From contig JAHKAY010000052.1 of the NCBI GenBank assembly GCA_018825785.1, positions 1 through 64,000 on the forward strand: a stretch of 64,000 nucleotides of DNA, written 5' to 3'. Below are positions 1-7,546 of this stretch, in pieces. How positions within the stretch are numbered: position 1 is the stretch's first letter; each line of letters begins with the position of its first letter. Both the position numbers and the translations under genes were made by a program. Below the pieces are notes generated by a model. That model was not told the origin of the DNA, made no database searches, and saw only the letters and a list, made by a program, of their open reading frames with translations. The stretch is from Chloroflexota bacterium. Its GTDB lineage: Bacteria; Chloroflexota; Dehalococcoidia; JACVQG01; JAHKAY01.

Positions 1-101
1 CGCCTGCCCCTACGCCGACTCCTACACCTAGACCTACGCCTGCCCCTACGCCGACTCCTACACCTAGACCTACGCCTGCCCCTACGCCAACTCCTGCACC
101 C
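1..101 (+). repeat. 36-bp tandem repeat coding a Pro/Thr/Ala linker
   Basis: Positions 1-36 and 37-72 are identical, and a third copy from 73 diverges after about 16 bases. The unit is 12 codons, so copy-number changes keep the frame and alter only linker length. The array probably continues upstream of the window. Confidence 0.85.
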
Positions 102-707
102 ACGCCTATCCCCACACCTGCACCAACTCCCACTCCTGCCCCTGCACCGACGCCTGCCCCCACACCTGCACCCACATCGCAGCTTTCATCTTCCCCGGTC
201 ACAGTGAGCATCCCCGTGAAGGAGGGCTGGAACCTTATCTCCTTCCCCGTCATGCCTTTGGACCCCAGAATATCCGAAGTCCTCGCCTCCGTGGCCGGCC
301 TGTATAGCACAGTCATGGGCTATGATGGTGGCGGGCTGTCCTATTACCCCAGCCTGCCTGACGAGTTCAACACCCTGCGCCTGCTGGATCCCTACCAGGG
401 CTACTGGATAAAGATGGAGAGAAAGGGGGTCTTGGTCATCTCCGGGTATCCAGCAACGTCCCAGACCCCGTTGGCATTGAAGCCGGGTTGGAACCTGGTA
501 GGCTACCTGCCTACCAGGGCATTGCCCGTTGCTGAGGCTCTGGTCTGCATTGAAGGGCAGTATGATGCTGTGCTAGGCTATGAGGGTGGGGGCCTGTCGT
601 TCTACCCGTTCCTGTCTGACGAGTTCAACACTCTTGCTGCCATGCGCCCGGGGTACGGCTATTGGATCCGAATGAAGACCTGGGGTAGCCTGGTCTATCC
701 GCAGTAG
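3..707 (+). CDS. Secreted/surface protein with PT-rich linker and tandem GWNL repeats (5' partial)
   Basis: The frame is open from the first bases of the window, so the N-terminus lies upstream. The first ~60 visible residues are a low-complexity Pro/Thr/Ala linker, followed by two copies of a ~75-residue module. Each copy begins with a GWNL motif, has a Y-[DE]-GGGLS core and ends in GYWI[KR]M. Linkers of this kind separate domains of exported or cell-wall proteins, so an extracellular location is inferred. A GTG at 204 would give only the repeat part, but the open upstream frame argues against it as the true start. I recognise no enzymatic motif; a carbohydrate- or surface-binding role is a guess. 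Confidence 0.75.
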   Translation, partial: PAPTPTPTPRPTPAPTPTPTPRPTPAPTPTPAPTPIPTPAPTPTPAPAPTPAPTPAPTSQLSSSPVTVSIPVKEGWNLISFPVMPLDPRISEVLASVAGLYSTVMGYDGGGLSYYPSLPDEFNTLRLLDPYQGYWIKMERKGVLVISGYPATSQTPLALKPGWNLVGYLPTRALPVAEALVCIEGQYDAVLGYEGGGLSFYPFLSDEFNTLAAMRPGYGYWIRMKTWGSLVYPQ

Positions 708-716
708 AGAGAAGGC

Positions 717-1289
717 TTGAGAGAGCGAGGGGCTGTTTCAGGAAGCGCTTTCAGATGGGGCCTGCTACTGGTCATCGTGGTGGTGGGCTTGGCCGTCCTG
801 CTTGACAATCTGCTTTCTCGCCAAAACAACCTGGAGCAGGGAGCAGAAGGGAAAAGCCCTCGTCCACCCCTTGTTGGGCAGCAACTCGCGGAGACCCCTA
901 TCTGGATGAACGTCCACAGCCCCTCCAGTCTGCTGGACGAGGAACCCCTGCCCGCCGGGACAGTAGTGGAGGCCTACGACCCTCAAGGTGCTCTCTGCGG
1001 CAGATTCGTGGTGGTGCAGGCGGGGAAATACGGTCTCATGCCCATATATGGCGATGACCCCTCCTCTCCGCTGGACGAAGGGGCTCTCCCGGGGGACACC
1101 ATCACCTTCTGGGTTAACGGAAGCAGGGCAGCCAGCACCCCGGCCCGGGTCCACTGGACAACCTACGGCGACGTGCAGCGGGTTGACCTCTACGCTTCCT
1201 CTCCGGCAAACCAAAGGCGAATACGAGACTGGGTTGCCACGACCATGACCCAAATCGGCCGTTCACTCCGCGACCTTTTCACCCCCTGA
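717..1289 (+). CDS. Membrane-anchored extracytoplasmic protein, paralogue of the protein at 3915-4361
   Basis: The TTG start follows the preceding stop by 9 bases and suggests co-transcription. Residues ~13-30 form one hydrophobic segment (signal anchor). Residues ~60-150 hold a domain shared with the minus-strand protein at 3915-4361: W-M-N-x-[HY]-SP, GT/SVV-x-AYDPQG, AG-[KR]-YGLMP-[IV]-Y and DEGALPGD. The domain resembles small beta-sandwich modules of secreted Chloroflexota proteins, but I recognise no named family. An extracellular structural or binding role is inferred. Confidence 0.7.
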   Translation: MRERGAVSGSAFRWGLLLVIVVVGLAVLLDNLLSRQNNLEQGAEGKSPRPPLVGQQLAETPIWMNVHSPSSLLDEEPLPAGTVVEAYDPQGALCGRFVVVQAGKYGLMPIYGDDPSSPLDEGALPGDTITFWVNGSRAASTPARVHWTTYGDVQRVDLYASSPANQRRIRDWVATTMTQIGRSLRDLFTP

Positions 1290-1360
1290 AAGGCTCCCAT
1301 AGTTCTGCCGGCCAACCTTTTCCCGGCCTGACCTTCCCCCAGAATTAGTATCACCGGTGA

Positions 1361-2194
1361 TTAGAGTCCCGCCGCTGTTCCAGCATACTCCATGGGGGTC
1401 CGGTCCTTCAACGAGCTGTGCGGTCTGACCTCGTTGTAGTCCCTCCGCCAGTTCTCGATGGTGTCCCGGGCATGCCTCAGGCTCATGAACCAGTTCTCGT
1501 TCAGGCACTCGTCCCTGAGCCTCCCGATGAAGCTCTCGGCATAGGCATTCTCAATCGGCTTTCCTGGCCGGATGAAGTTCAGCTTCACGCCCTTGCGGTA
1601 TGCCCACTCGTCCAGGGCCCGTCCTGCGAATTCGGGGCCGTTGTCCACGGTGATTACCTCTGGGAGCCCACGCAGTTCCCCTAGCCTCTCCAGTACGCTG
1701 GCCACCCTGGCACCCCCGAGGGATGTATCTACCTCGATGGCAGGGCATTCCCTGGAGTAGTCATCAACGATGGCCAGGGCGCGAAAGCGCCGCCCGGTGA
1801 CTATGCTGTCGGCGACAAAGTCCATGGACCAGCGCTCATTCGGCCGCTGGGGTGACGGCATCACCACCCTCAAGCCGGCAGCACCTTTCCTCCGCCTCTT
1901 TCTCCTCAGCGCCAGACCTTCTTCGCGGTAGATCCTCTCCGCTCGCTTATGGTTGACCACCAGGCCCTCCCTCCTGAGCATGATGTGAAGCCGGGGACTG
2001 CCAAACCGCTTCCTCTCACCTGCCAGCTCCCTCAGGCGCCGGCGCAGTGTATCGTCACCATCCGACCTCGGCCGGTAGCGGTAGACCGAGGCCGAGATAC
2101 CCACCAGGAGGCAAGCCCTTCTTTCGCTCAGCCCAAGACTGTCCCTGGCATGGGAGACCGCCAGGCGTTTGGCCCTGGGCTTCAGAAGTTTTTT
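1361..2194 (-). CDS. IS3-family transposase OrfB, DDE integrase domain, made by -1 frameshift
   Basis: The frame holds the HTH_21 region and an rve/DDE integrase core. The catalytic residues are D in MDFVADS, D in VDNGPEF and E in AYAESFIGR. It is continuous from the slippery heptamer at 2194-2188 (the fusion reads ...[18 protein letters not shown]) down to 1361, and the first possible independent start is a GTG at 2104. The active transposase is probably the OrfAB fusion, with orfB alone a minor product if made. Motifs [16 protein letters not shown] and RPHSSL place it near IS407/IS2-type enzymes. Confidence 0.93.
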   Translation of the reverse strand, partial: KKLLKPRAKRLAVSHARDSLGLSERRACLLVGISASVYRYRPRSDGDDTLRRRLRELAGERKRFGSPRLHIMLRREGLVVNHKRAERIYREEGLALRRKRRRKGAAGLRVVMPSPQRPNERWSMDFVADSIVTGRRFRALAIVDDYSRECPAIEVDTSLGGARVASVLERLGELRGLPEVITVDNGPEFAGRALDEWAYRKGVKLNFIRPGKPIENAYAESFIGRLRDECLNENWFMSLRHARDTIENWRRDYNEVRPHSSLKDRTPMEYAGTAAGL

Positions 2195-2445
2195 GAGAGG
2201 AGTTCCTTCAACGCCCGAATATCCAGGGCCTGCTCCGCCACTATCTGCTTCAGGCGGCGGTTCTCGTCCTCCAGGGCTTTGAGCCTCTTGAGGTCACTCA
2301 CCGTCAGGCCGGCGTACCTGGCCTTCCAGTTGTAGTAGGTGGCATCGCTGATCCCGTGCTGGCGGCAGAGATCCGAGACCTTGGCCCCGGCCTCCCCCTC
2401 CCTGAGCACCGCGATGATCTGTTCCTCGGTATGCCTTGATTTCAC
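2182..2445 (-). CDS. IS3-family transposase OrfA (HTH protein)
   Basis: This 87-residue protein has the OrfA layout: an HTH that binds the element's ends (motif [20 protein letters not shown]) and a C-terminal leucine-zipper-like helix ([19 protein letters not shown]). The start ATG is at 2445. The gene ends on a slippery A-AAA-AAC heptamer at 2194-2188, immediately before its stop, so ribosomes slipping by -1 continue into orfB. Confidence 0.93.
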   Translation of the reverse strand: MKSRHTEEQIIAVLREGEAGAKVSDLCRQHGISDATYYNWKARYAGLTVSDLKRLKALEDENRRLKQIVAEQALDIRALKELLSKNF

Positions 2446-2540
2446 GTGAGCCCTCCTTCGCTATTCTATTACTGCGGAGGACTCTAATTCAGGGTGCTAC
2501 TGTTTTCGGGGGGAGGGTCAGGCCCGCTCCAGCTCCAGGA

Positions 2541-2597
2541 TTCCAACCCAATTCTAACCTCTTCCCAATGAGCTTCTAACCTTTCTCGCGCTAAGCT
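2541..2597 (+). promoter_or_regulatory. PHO-box-like array of four heptamers at 11-bp period, with putative -10
   Basis: TTCCAAC (2541), TTCTAAC (2552), TCCCAAT (2563) and TTCTAAC (2574) start exactly 11 bp apart. A possible -10, TAAGCT, lies at 2592-2597, 11 bp after the last copy. This is the geometry of PhoB/OmpR-type activator sites that replace a -35. The array precedes the aminotransferase gene at 2648. The spacing is seen directly; the binding protein is inferred. Confidence 0.6.
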
Positions 2598-2647
2598 AGT
2601 CCGGAGGGTCATGAAGAGCAGGTAGGCCAGCGGAAAGGAGAGCAGGG

Positions 2648-3787
2648 ATGAAGATACCGTTTGTGGACCTGAGGAGACAGTACGCCGCCATCCGGGGGGA
2701 GGTCCAGGATGCCGTAGCCCGAACCCTGGAGGGGATGCATCTCTTTCTGGGGGAGAACGTCCAGGCCCTTGAGCAGGAGTTTGCCAGCTTCTGCGGCTCC
2801 CGCTTTGCAGTAGGTGTTGGCTCCGGCACCGATGCCCTGTACCTGGCCCTGCGGGCCTCCGGTATCGGCCGCGGGGACGAGGTCATCACGGTTTCCCACA
2901 CCTTTATCGCCACGGCGGAGGCTATCGCTCTCACCGGGGCGGTGCCCATCTTCGTGGACATAGACCCGGAAACCTACAACATGGACCCAGGCCAAATAGA
3001 GGAAAGGATAACTACCAGGACCAGGGCTCTGCTGCCGGTACACCTCTACGGCCACCCCGCGGAGATGGGGCCCATCCTGGACATCGCTCAAAGGCATGAC
3101 CTGCGGGTGATTGAGGATGCCTGTCAGGCCCATGGGGCCCGGTATCACGGGAGGGCGGCGGGGAGCCTTGGGCACCTGGGCTGCTTCAGCTTCTATTTCA
3201 CCAAGAACCTTGGAGCCTATGGAGAGGCGGGGATGGTGGTCACCGATGACCCCCAGCTCGCTGAGACCCTGCGCTTCCTCCGCAACCACGGCTCGCGCAG
3301 CAAGTATGAGCACTGCCTTCTGGGAGTAAATGCCCGCCTGGATGAGATACAGGCGGCAATCCTGCGGGTCAAGCTGCCCCACCTGGAGACCTGGAATGAG
3401 AGAAGAAGGGAACTGGCCCAGCATTATGCTCAGCAACTGCCGCCCTGGATGGTAAAGCCCGTAGAGCGGCCTGGCTGCCGCCATGTCTATCACCTCTATG
3501 TCATCCGCACACCATGGCGGGACCAGCTCAGGGAATGGCTCAAAGAGTGCGGAGTAGAAACCGGCATTCACTACCCCATCCCGGTCCACTGGCAGGCGGC
3601 CTGCCAGACCTATTCTGGGGCCAGTGGCCTTCTCCCTGCCACCGAGGAGGCTGTCAGCGAGATACTATCCCTTCCGATGTACCCCGAGTTGAAGGAAGAA
3701 GAAGTGGACTATATCTGCGGTTCCATCACGCAGTTCTTCGAGACACGGACAGCCAAGAAGGCTCCGGCGGCCCTGGTCGGGAGATAG
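2648..3787 (+). CDS. DegT/DnrJ/EryC1/StrS family PLP-dependent sugar aminotransferase
   Basis: This 379-residue protein has full family length. It begins with the usual KIPFVDLRRQY and carries GSGTDAL, the PLP-phosphate region, VIEDACQAHGA, and FYFTKNLGAYGEAG with the Schiff-base lysine near residue 186. Family members transaminate nucleotide keto-sugars to amino-sugars for surface glycans or lipid-linked oligosaccharides; the exact sugar cannot be read from sequence. A ribosome site (AAGGAG) precedes the ATG. Upstream lies the 11-bp-period array at 2541-2580, so expression is probably controlled by a PhoB-like regulator. No other amino-sugar gene is adjacent. Confidence 0.9.
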   Translation: MKIPFVDLRRQYAAIRGEVQDAVARTLEGMHLFLGENVQALEQEFASFCGSRFAVGVGSGTDALYLALRASGIGRGDEVITVSHTFIATAEAIALTGAVPIFVDIDPETYNMDPGQIEERITTRTRALLPVHLYGHPAEMGPILDIAQRHDLRVIEDACQAHGARYHGRAAGSLGHLGCFSFYFTKNLGAYGEAGMVVTDDPQLAETLRFLRNHGSRSKYEHCLLGVNARLDEIQAAILRVKLPHLETWNERRRELAQHYAQQLPPWMVKPVERPGCRHVYHLYVIRTPWRDQLREWLKECGVETGIHYPIPVHWQAACQTYSGASGLLPATEEAVSEILSLPMYPELKEEEVDYICGSITQFFETRTAKKAPAALVGR

Positions 3788-3914
3788 GCAGGGGACGGAG
3801 AGTAGCAGGACCATCCCGCTCCCCGCTCACCCGGGGTCCGGTTATCCGGCCCTTCTCAGGGCACTAGCCAAGGTCAGAGTGGCTTTCGTGCCGTGGAACA
3901 GTAAATGATGGGTC

Positions 3915-4361
3915 TTACCGGCCTCCAAGGTCAACCCGCTGGAGCTCGCCCATGGCCGTCCAGCGGACCACTGCGGGGGTGGTGGAAGCCGTCTCGCCAT
4001 CAACGGTGAACCGCAGCACATCCCCCGGCAGGGCCCCCTCGTCCTCTGGGGTAGTGGGGTCATCGGCATATACCGGCATGAGTCCATACCGTCCGGCCCG
4101 GGTGACCACGAACTCCCCGGAGAGCACTCCCTGGGGGTCGTAGGCCCTCACTACGGAGCCGACGGGCAAGGGCCTGTCGTTCCACAGGCTATCGGGGCTG
4201 TAGAAGTTCATCCACCACGGGGTTGGAGCAGGCTGGTCAGAAGCAGCCACTGCTACCCCACCCACCAGAAAGACCAGCAGGGCCGGCGCTAACACAAGGA
4301 GCAAGCGAAGAGTGGGATTCCTCGCAGCCCAAGGGCAGACCTTCACGAAAGTATTCATCAC
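3915..4361 (-). CDS. Exported small protein, paralogue of the protein at 717-1289
   Basis: A GTG-ATG pair (4361/4358) starts a 148-residue protein. A hydrophobic segment (residues ~17-40, ending VAVAAS) looks like a signal peptide, followed by the domain shared with 717-1289: WWMNFYSPDSLW, AYDPQGVLSG, AGRYGLMPVYADDP and DEGALPGD. Unlike its paralogue it seems to be cleaved. The putative -10 (CATAAT, 4372-4367) is so close to the start that the mRNA may be leaderless, and five 11-bp-period repeats lie just upstream. Function unknown; a phosphate- or stress-regulated surface protein is inferred. Confidence 0.75.
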   Translation of the reverse strand: MMNTFVKVCPWAARNPTLRLLLVLAPALLVFLVGGVAVAASDQPAPTPWWMNFYSPDSLWNDRPLPVGSVVRAYDPQGVLSGEFVVTRAGRYGLMPVYADDPTTPEDEGALPGDVLRFTVDGETASTTPAVVRWTAMGELQRVDLGGR

Positions 4362-4366
4362 GCGAT

Positions 4367-4434
4367 ATTATGGAGGGAAGAGGGTAAGGGAAACGGTTAA
4401 GATGGGTAAGAAACCGGTTAGAACGGGGTAAAGG
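4367..4434 (-). promoter_or_regulatory. PHO-box-like array of five heptamers plus -10 upstream of the exported protein gene
   Basis: Read on the minus strand, CCTTTAC (4434), TTCTAAC (4423), TTCTTAC (4412), CTTAACC (4401) and CCCTTAC (4390) begin at exact 11-bp steps. A -10-like CATAAT follows at 4372-4367, 11 bp after the last repeat. The spacing and lack of a -35 hexamer are typical of OmpR/PhoB-class activated promoters. Confidence 0.65.
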
Positions 4435-4452
4435 TCTGGTCTAGAGAAGCAT

Positions 4453-5313
4453 CTAAATCAAGTTGCGCAGGTAGTCGCGGAGTTCCGCACCCAACTCGGG
4501 ATGGTCCAGCGCCAGGGCTACGGTTGCCTTGAGCCAGCTCATAGGGGTCCCGGCATCATACCTGACCCCCTCATACTCCACAGCGTAAATCTTCTCCCTG
4601 GGCAAGAGCCGGCGGAGACCATCGGTAAGCTGAATTTCCTGCCCCCTTCCCGGGGGGGTAGCCTCCAGCGCAGCAAATATCTTGGGTTCCAGAACATACC
4701 TCCCCACGATAGCCAGGTCTGAAGGGGCCTGCTGGGGAGAGGGCTTCTCCACCAGGTCCAGCACCTGGTAAAGGCGAGGCCCAATCTGCTTTGGGGCGAT
4801 GATGCCGTAGCGCCCGACTTCCTCCTTTTTCACCCTTTCCACCGCCAGTACACAGCCCCCCAATTCCCCATAGGCCTCTATCAACTGGCCAATAACAGGC
4901 CCGTTGCCAACAAAGACATCGTCGGGGAGAAAGAGGGCGAAGGGCTCCTCCCCTACCACTGCTTGCGTTACCAGAACGGCATTCCCCAGGCCCAGCTGCT
5001 CTTTTTGCCTCACATAGGCGATGTCCGCCATGTTGGAGAGCCGGCGGACCTGTTCCCAGAGGGCGGTCTCTCCCCGCTGCTGAAGAAGGTATTCCAGTTC
5101 AAAAGAACGGTCAAAATAGTCCTCAATGGCCCGCTTCCCCTGGGCTGTAACCATGACAACCTGCTTCAGTCCCGCGGTGACGGCCTCCTCCACGGCATAC
5201 TGAATAATAGGCTTGTCCACCAGGGGCAGCATCTCTTTGGGTTGAGCTTTAGTAACGGGGAGAAACCGGGTGCCCCACCCCGCGGCCGTGATCACCGCCT
5301 TGCGAACTTTCAT
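4453..5313 (-). CDS. galU: UTP-glucose-1-phosphate uridylyltransferase
   Basis: This enzyme makes UDP-glucose from UTP and glucose-1-phosphate for glycans and envelope polymers. At 286 residues it has the normal bacterial GalU length. Visible motifs are KAVITAAGWGTRFLPVTKAQ (nucleotide binding), PKEMLPLVDKPIIQYAVEE, FALFLPDD and VEKPSP. The ATG at 5313 follows an AGGAGG site. It is the last gene of a minus-strand run behind the two-component pair, with a small membrane ORF overlapping its start. Confidence 0.95.
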   Translation of the reverse strand: MKVRKAVITAAGWGTRFLPVTKAQPKEMLPLVDKPIIQYAVEEAVTAGLKQVVMVTAQGKRAIEDYFDRSFELEYLLQQRGETALWEQVRRLSNMADIAYVRQKEQLGLGNAVLVTQAVVGEEPFALFLPDDVFVGNGPVIGQLIEAYGELGGCVLAVERVKKEEVGRYGIIAPKQIGPRLYQVLDLVEKPSPQQAPSDLAIVGRYVLEPKIFAALEATPPGRGQEIQLTDGLRRLLPREKIYAVEYEGVRYDAGTPMSWLKATVALALDHPELGAELRDYLRNLI

Positions 5314-5443
5314 CGGCCTCCTTCACCCCATTCCTCACAGCCCGAAGGACCCGGTTGTATAGCGGAGAAAGCAGAAAACAAAAAAGGACATAGAGTCCTG
5401 CCAGTCCGCCAATCCCCACCAGCGCCACCAGCAATACCTTCAA
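5249..5443 (-). CDS. Possible small membrane protein, coupled between histidine kinase and galU
   Basis: A TTG at 5443 overlaps the kinase stop codon as TTGA and opens a 64-residue frame. Residues ~2-28 are strongly hydrophobic (KVLLVALVGIGGLAGLYVLF), followed by a basic, polar tail, as in a single-pass membrane peptide. The last 65 bases overlap the start of galU in another frame. The stop/start overlap and clean hydrophobic segment support it; the uncommon start and overlap argue against. Function unknown. Confidence 0.4.
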   Translation of the reverse strand: MKVLLVALVGIGGLAGLYVLFCFLLSPLYNRVLRAVRNGVKEADESSQGGDHGRGVGHPVSPRY

Positions 5444-6525
5444 GGTATAGCGAGCCTCTCTTGAGCGGGTACCCTGTTCCTGGGGAGGGCAAGAGAGAAG
5501 GTGCTGCCCTTCCCCGGTTGGCTCGTGGCCCATATCCTGCCGCCGTGCGCCTCCACGACGGCTTTGCAGAGGCTGAGCCCGAGCCCCTTCCCCAGCGCGG
5601 GCAGCCCGTTGTCCACGCGATAGAAGAAATCAAATATCTTTTCCAGTTCCCGTATGGGGATACCTATCCCTTCGTCCCTCACCTGGACCAGAGCAAGGGG
5701 CAAGAGCGAGGCGAGGTCTTCCTGGTCCCGGACAGCCGGGGGCAGCTCATCCACGCTCCGTACGTATTCTGACACTATTTCTATGGTCCCACCTTGAGGT
5801 GAATACTTAAGGGCATTCCCTATCAAGTTCACCAGCAACAGTCGCATCTTCGTTTCGTCCAGAGAAAGTCTTGGCATGGTGCGGGGCGCCTTCACCCTAA
5901 TACAATGGTCAGGCGCCTCCTCCTGCAGCTCCAGGGCCACGGACCTGACGAGCGAGGGCAACGAAACTGGCCGCAGCACAAGATCGAAACCGCCCTTTTC
6001 CAGCCGCCAGGATTCGATCACATTGCCCACCAGCCGTGCAAGGCGCGAGCAAAGATGTTCTATAGCCAGGAGGTACTGCCTCTCCTGTTCATCGGAAATG
6101 CGGCCCTGCATTTCCTGGAGGACGGTGGCGTAGGATTTGAGGGTGCCCAGTGGAGAGAGGAGTTCATGGGAAAGGAGGACCAGTTCGTCCGGTTCAGCCC
6201 TCTTCCTGGAACCGACCTCTTCCAGGGTTATCATCCACCGCGCTCCATCCCTGCGGTTGAGAAGCCTCTGGTGGACGTGAAACCTTCTTCCGTTTCCCTT
6301 GGTCCCGGGCGACCTGATCTCTAGCTCCCCGTCCCCACCCGGGCGGGCAGACCCCGGACTGCGCCCCAGGGCCTCCGCACAGTGGCGCCCGATATTCTGC
6401 CCGATTAGCTGACGGGCCAGGGTGTTCTCGGCAATGATCCTGAGGTTCCGGTCCAGGGCAAGTATGGGCTGGGGGGCCTTTTCAAGGGCCTCACTCCAGC
6501 CAAACCAGCCCCTCTCGTTCCTCAA
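5440..6525 (-). CDS. PAS-domain sensor histidine kinase (PhoR-like)
   Basis: This 361-residue protein has an N-terminal PAS-like domain (~residues 10-110, LALDRNLRIIAEN), a HisKA helix with the phospho-acceptor in LLSHELLSPLG (~residue 143), and an HATPase domain with N box (LIGNALKYSPQGG), G1 (VRDEGIGIPI) and G2 (GKGLGLSLC). No transmembrane segment is visible, so it is probably cytosolic or lacks the N-terminal membrane part of classical PhoR. It overlaps the response regulator by 4 bases (ATGA) and is the obvious partner. The signal is unknown. Confidence 0.92.
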   Translation of the reverse strand: MRNERGWFGWSEALEKAPQPILALDRNLRIIAENTLARQLIGQNIGRHCAEALGRSPGSARPGGDGELEIRSPGTKGNGRRFHVHQRLLNRRDGARWMITLEEVGSRKRAEPDELVLLSHELLSPLGTLKSYATVLQEMQGRISDEQERQYLLAIEHLCSRLARLVGNVIESWRLEKGGFDLVLRPVSLPSLVRSVALELQEEAPDHCIRVKAPRTMPRLSLDETKMRLLLVNLIGNALKYSPQGGTIEIVSEYVRSVDELPPAVRDQEDLASLLPLALVQVRDEGIGIPIRELEKIFDFFYRVDNGLPALGKGLGLSLCKAVVEAHGGRIWATSQPGKGSTFSLALPRNRVPAQERLAIP

Positions 6526-7241
6526 GAGACCCGTTTCGCTGCTACAAGCTCCGAAGATTCTATAGCCAGACGGTAGCCCAAACCCCTCTGAGTCAAAATG
6601 TATTTGGGGTTTTCGGGGTCTTCCTCAAGTTTCTTGCGCAAATAGCGAATATATAGCTTGATATACTCCCTCTCATTGACATAGGCAGGACCCCAGACAT
6701 GGAACAGCAGCTCCCTGTGGCCTATTACCTTGTTCTGGTTGCGCATGAGGTAAACCAGCAAACGAAACTCCGTAGGGGAAAGTGTCACTCTCCTGCCATT
6801 AACCGATACCTGGTGGGTCCTCAGGTCGACGTGCACCTCCTTGCAGGTAAGAACAGCCGGCTCGTCTCCACCGTTGCTCTTGCTGCGTCGAAGAAGAGCC
6901 CTAACCCGGGAGAGCAGCTCCTTGTGGTCAAAGGGTTTGCTCACATAGTCGTCCGCCCCCAGCTCAAAGCCCCGCAGTATGTCGGTGTTGCCGTTTCTGC
7001 CACTGACGATGATGATTGGAACGTCAGATGCCTCCCGGATGCGCCGACAGGCCTCCCAGCCATCTATCCCGGGAAGCATGATATCCAACAGGACCACGGC
7101 AGGACGGGAATTGTAGAGAAGCCGTATTCCTTCTAGGGCATTGCAGGATGATAGGACTTCGTAGCCTGCCCGGGCCAGCCAGTCTTCGAGAAGCGCCCTG
7201 GCCTCCGGGTCATCTTCTACTACCAGAACCCGGTCCCCCAT
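6522..7241 (-). CDS. OmpR/PhoB-family response regulator
   Basis: This 239-residue protein has a receiver domain (residues 1-120; acidic pocket VVEDD, phospho-acceptor D in VVLLDIMLPG, K in YVSKPFD) and a C-terminal winged helix (residues ~135-230; LSPTEFRLLVYLMRN, YIRYLRKKLEEDP, LGYRL). The start follows GGGAGG. It forms an operon with the kinase at 5440-6525. OmpR/PhoB regulators bind direct repeats with ~11-bp period, and such arrays lie at 2541, 4384, 7431 and 63321, so it is a good candidate to bind them, including near its own gene. Confidence 0.94.
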   Translation of the reverse strand: MGDRVLVVEDDPEARALLEDWLARAGYEVLSSCNALEGIRLLYNSRPAVVLLDIMLPGIDGWEACRRIREASDVPIIIVSGRNGNTDILRGFELGADDYVSKPFDHKELLSRVRALLRRSKSNGGDEPAVLTCKEVHVDLRTHQVSVNGRRVTLSPTEFRLLVYLMRNQNKVIGHRELLFHVWGPAYVNEREYIKLYIRYLRKKLEEDPENPKYILTQRGLGYRLAIESSELVAAKRVS

Positions 7242-7307
7242 CTTAGTAACCTCCCGACCCGATTCTCCCTCTGGAGGGGTGAGAAGCGACTGCGTTATTC
7301 AGTCTCG

Positions 7308-7336
7308 TCTATAACCAAATAGTACTTCTCGCCCAA
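7308..7336 (-). promoter_or_regulatory. Probable promoter of the response regulator-kinase operon
   Basis: TTGGGC (7336-7331) and TATAGA (7313-7308) are separated by 17 bp on the minus strand, ~70 bp upstream of the regulator's start codon. Confidence 0.5.
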
Positions 7337-7430
7337 GGAGTATGGTACCTTTTTCCTACGCCGCCAGCAGAGAGCCTAGCGCATTTCCTCAATAATGTCA
7401 ATATTGGAGATATCCCCCCACATACCAGAA

Positions 7431-7448
7431 TTCTAACAAGATTCTAAC
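7431..7448 (+). promoter_or_regulatory. Pair of TTCTAAC heptamers at 11-bp period
   Basis: Two perfect TTCTAAC copies start at 7431 and 7442, between the divergent response-regulator operon and the gene at 7547. No good -10 lies 11 bp downstream on the plus strand. The pair could serve autoregulation of the regulator operon rather than direct activation of the plus-strand gene. Confidence 0.5.
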
Positions 7449-7546
7449 CGACCCCTCCCCCAAAAATGACTTTGCCTTGCCCACAATGGGTAGGGCTCAA
7501 GACAGGTGCGTTTGAGAGGAGACAGAGGAGTTGCCTGAAAAGGCCC

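Larger units (their letters stand above)
1329..2520 (-). mobile_element. Complete IS3-family insertion sequence (IS407-like)
   Basis: The two ends form ~40-bp imperfect terminal inverted repeats (1329-1369 and 2479-2520), both starting TGACC and sharing TTAGAGTCC further in. GGCC flanks both sides (1325-1328 and 2521-2524), which fits a 4-bp target duplication as in the IS407 subgroup. Inside are orfA and orfB on the minus strand. Intact ends, intact frames and the flanking duplication suggest a recent, possibly still active insertion. Its right end lies only 20 bp before the repeat array at 2541. Confidence 0.93.

Noticed and set aside
765-1253. Long minus-strand frame opposite the membrane-anchored gene
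   Set aside because: It is a shadow of the plus-strand gene: no start site, no domain, and the plus strand carries a clear paralogous domain.
2609-3589. Long minus-strand frame opposite the aminotransferase
   Set aside because: Long antisense frame due to high GC; the plus strand has a complete, motif-rich PLP enzyme.
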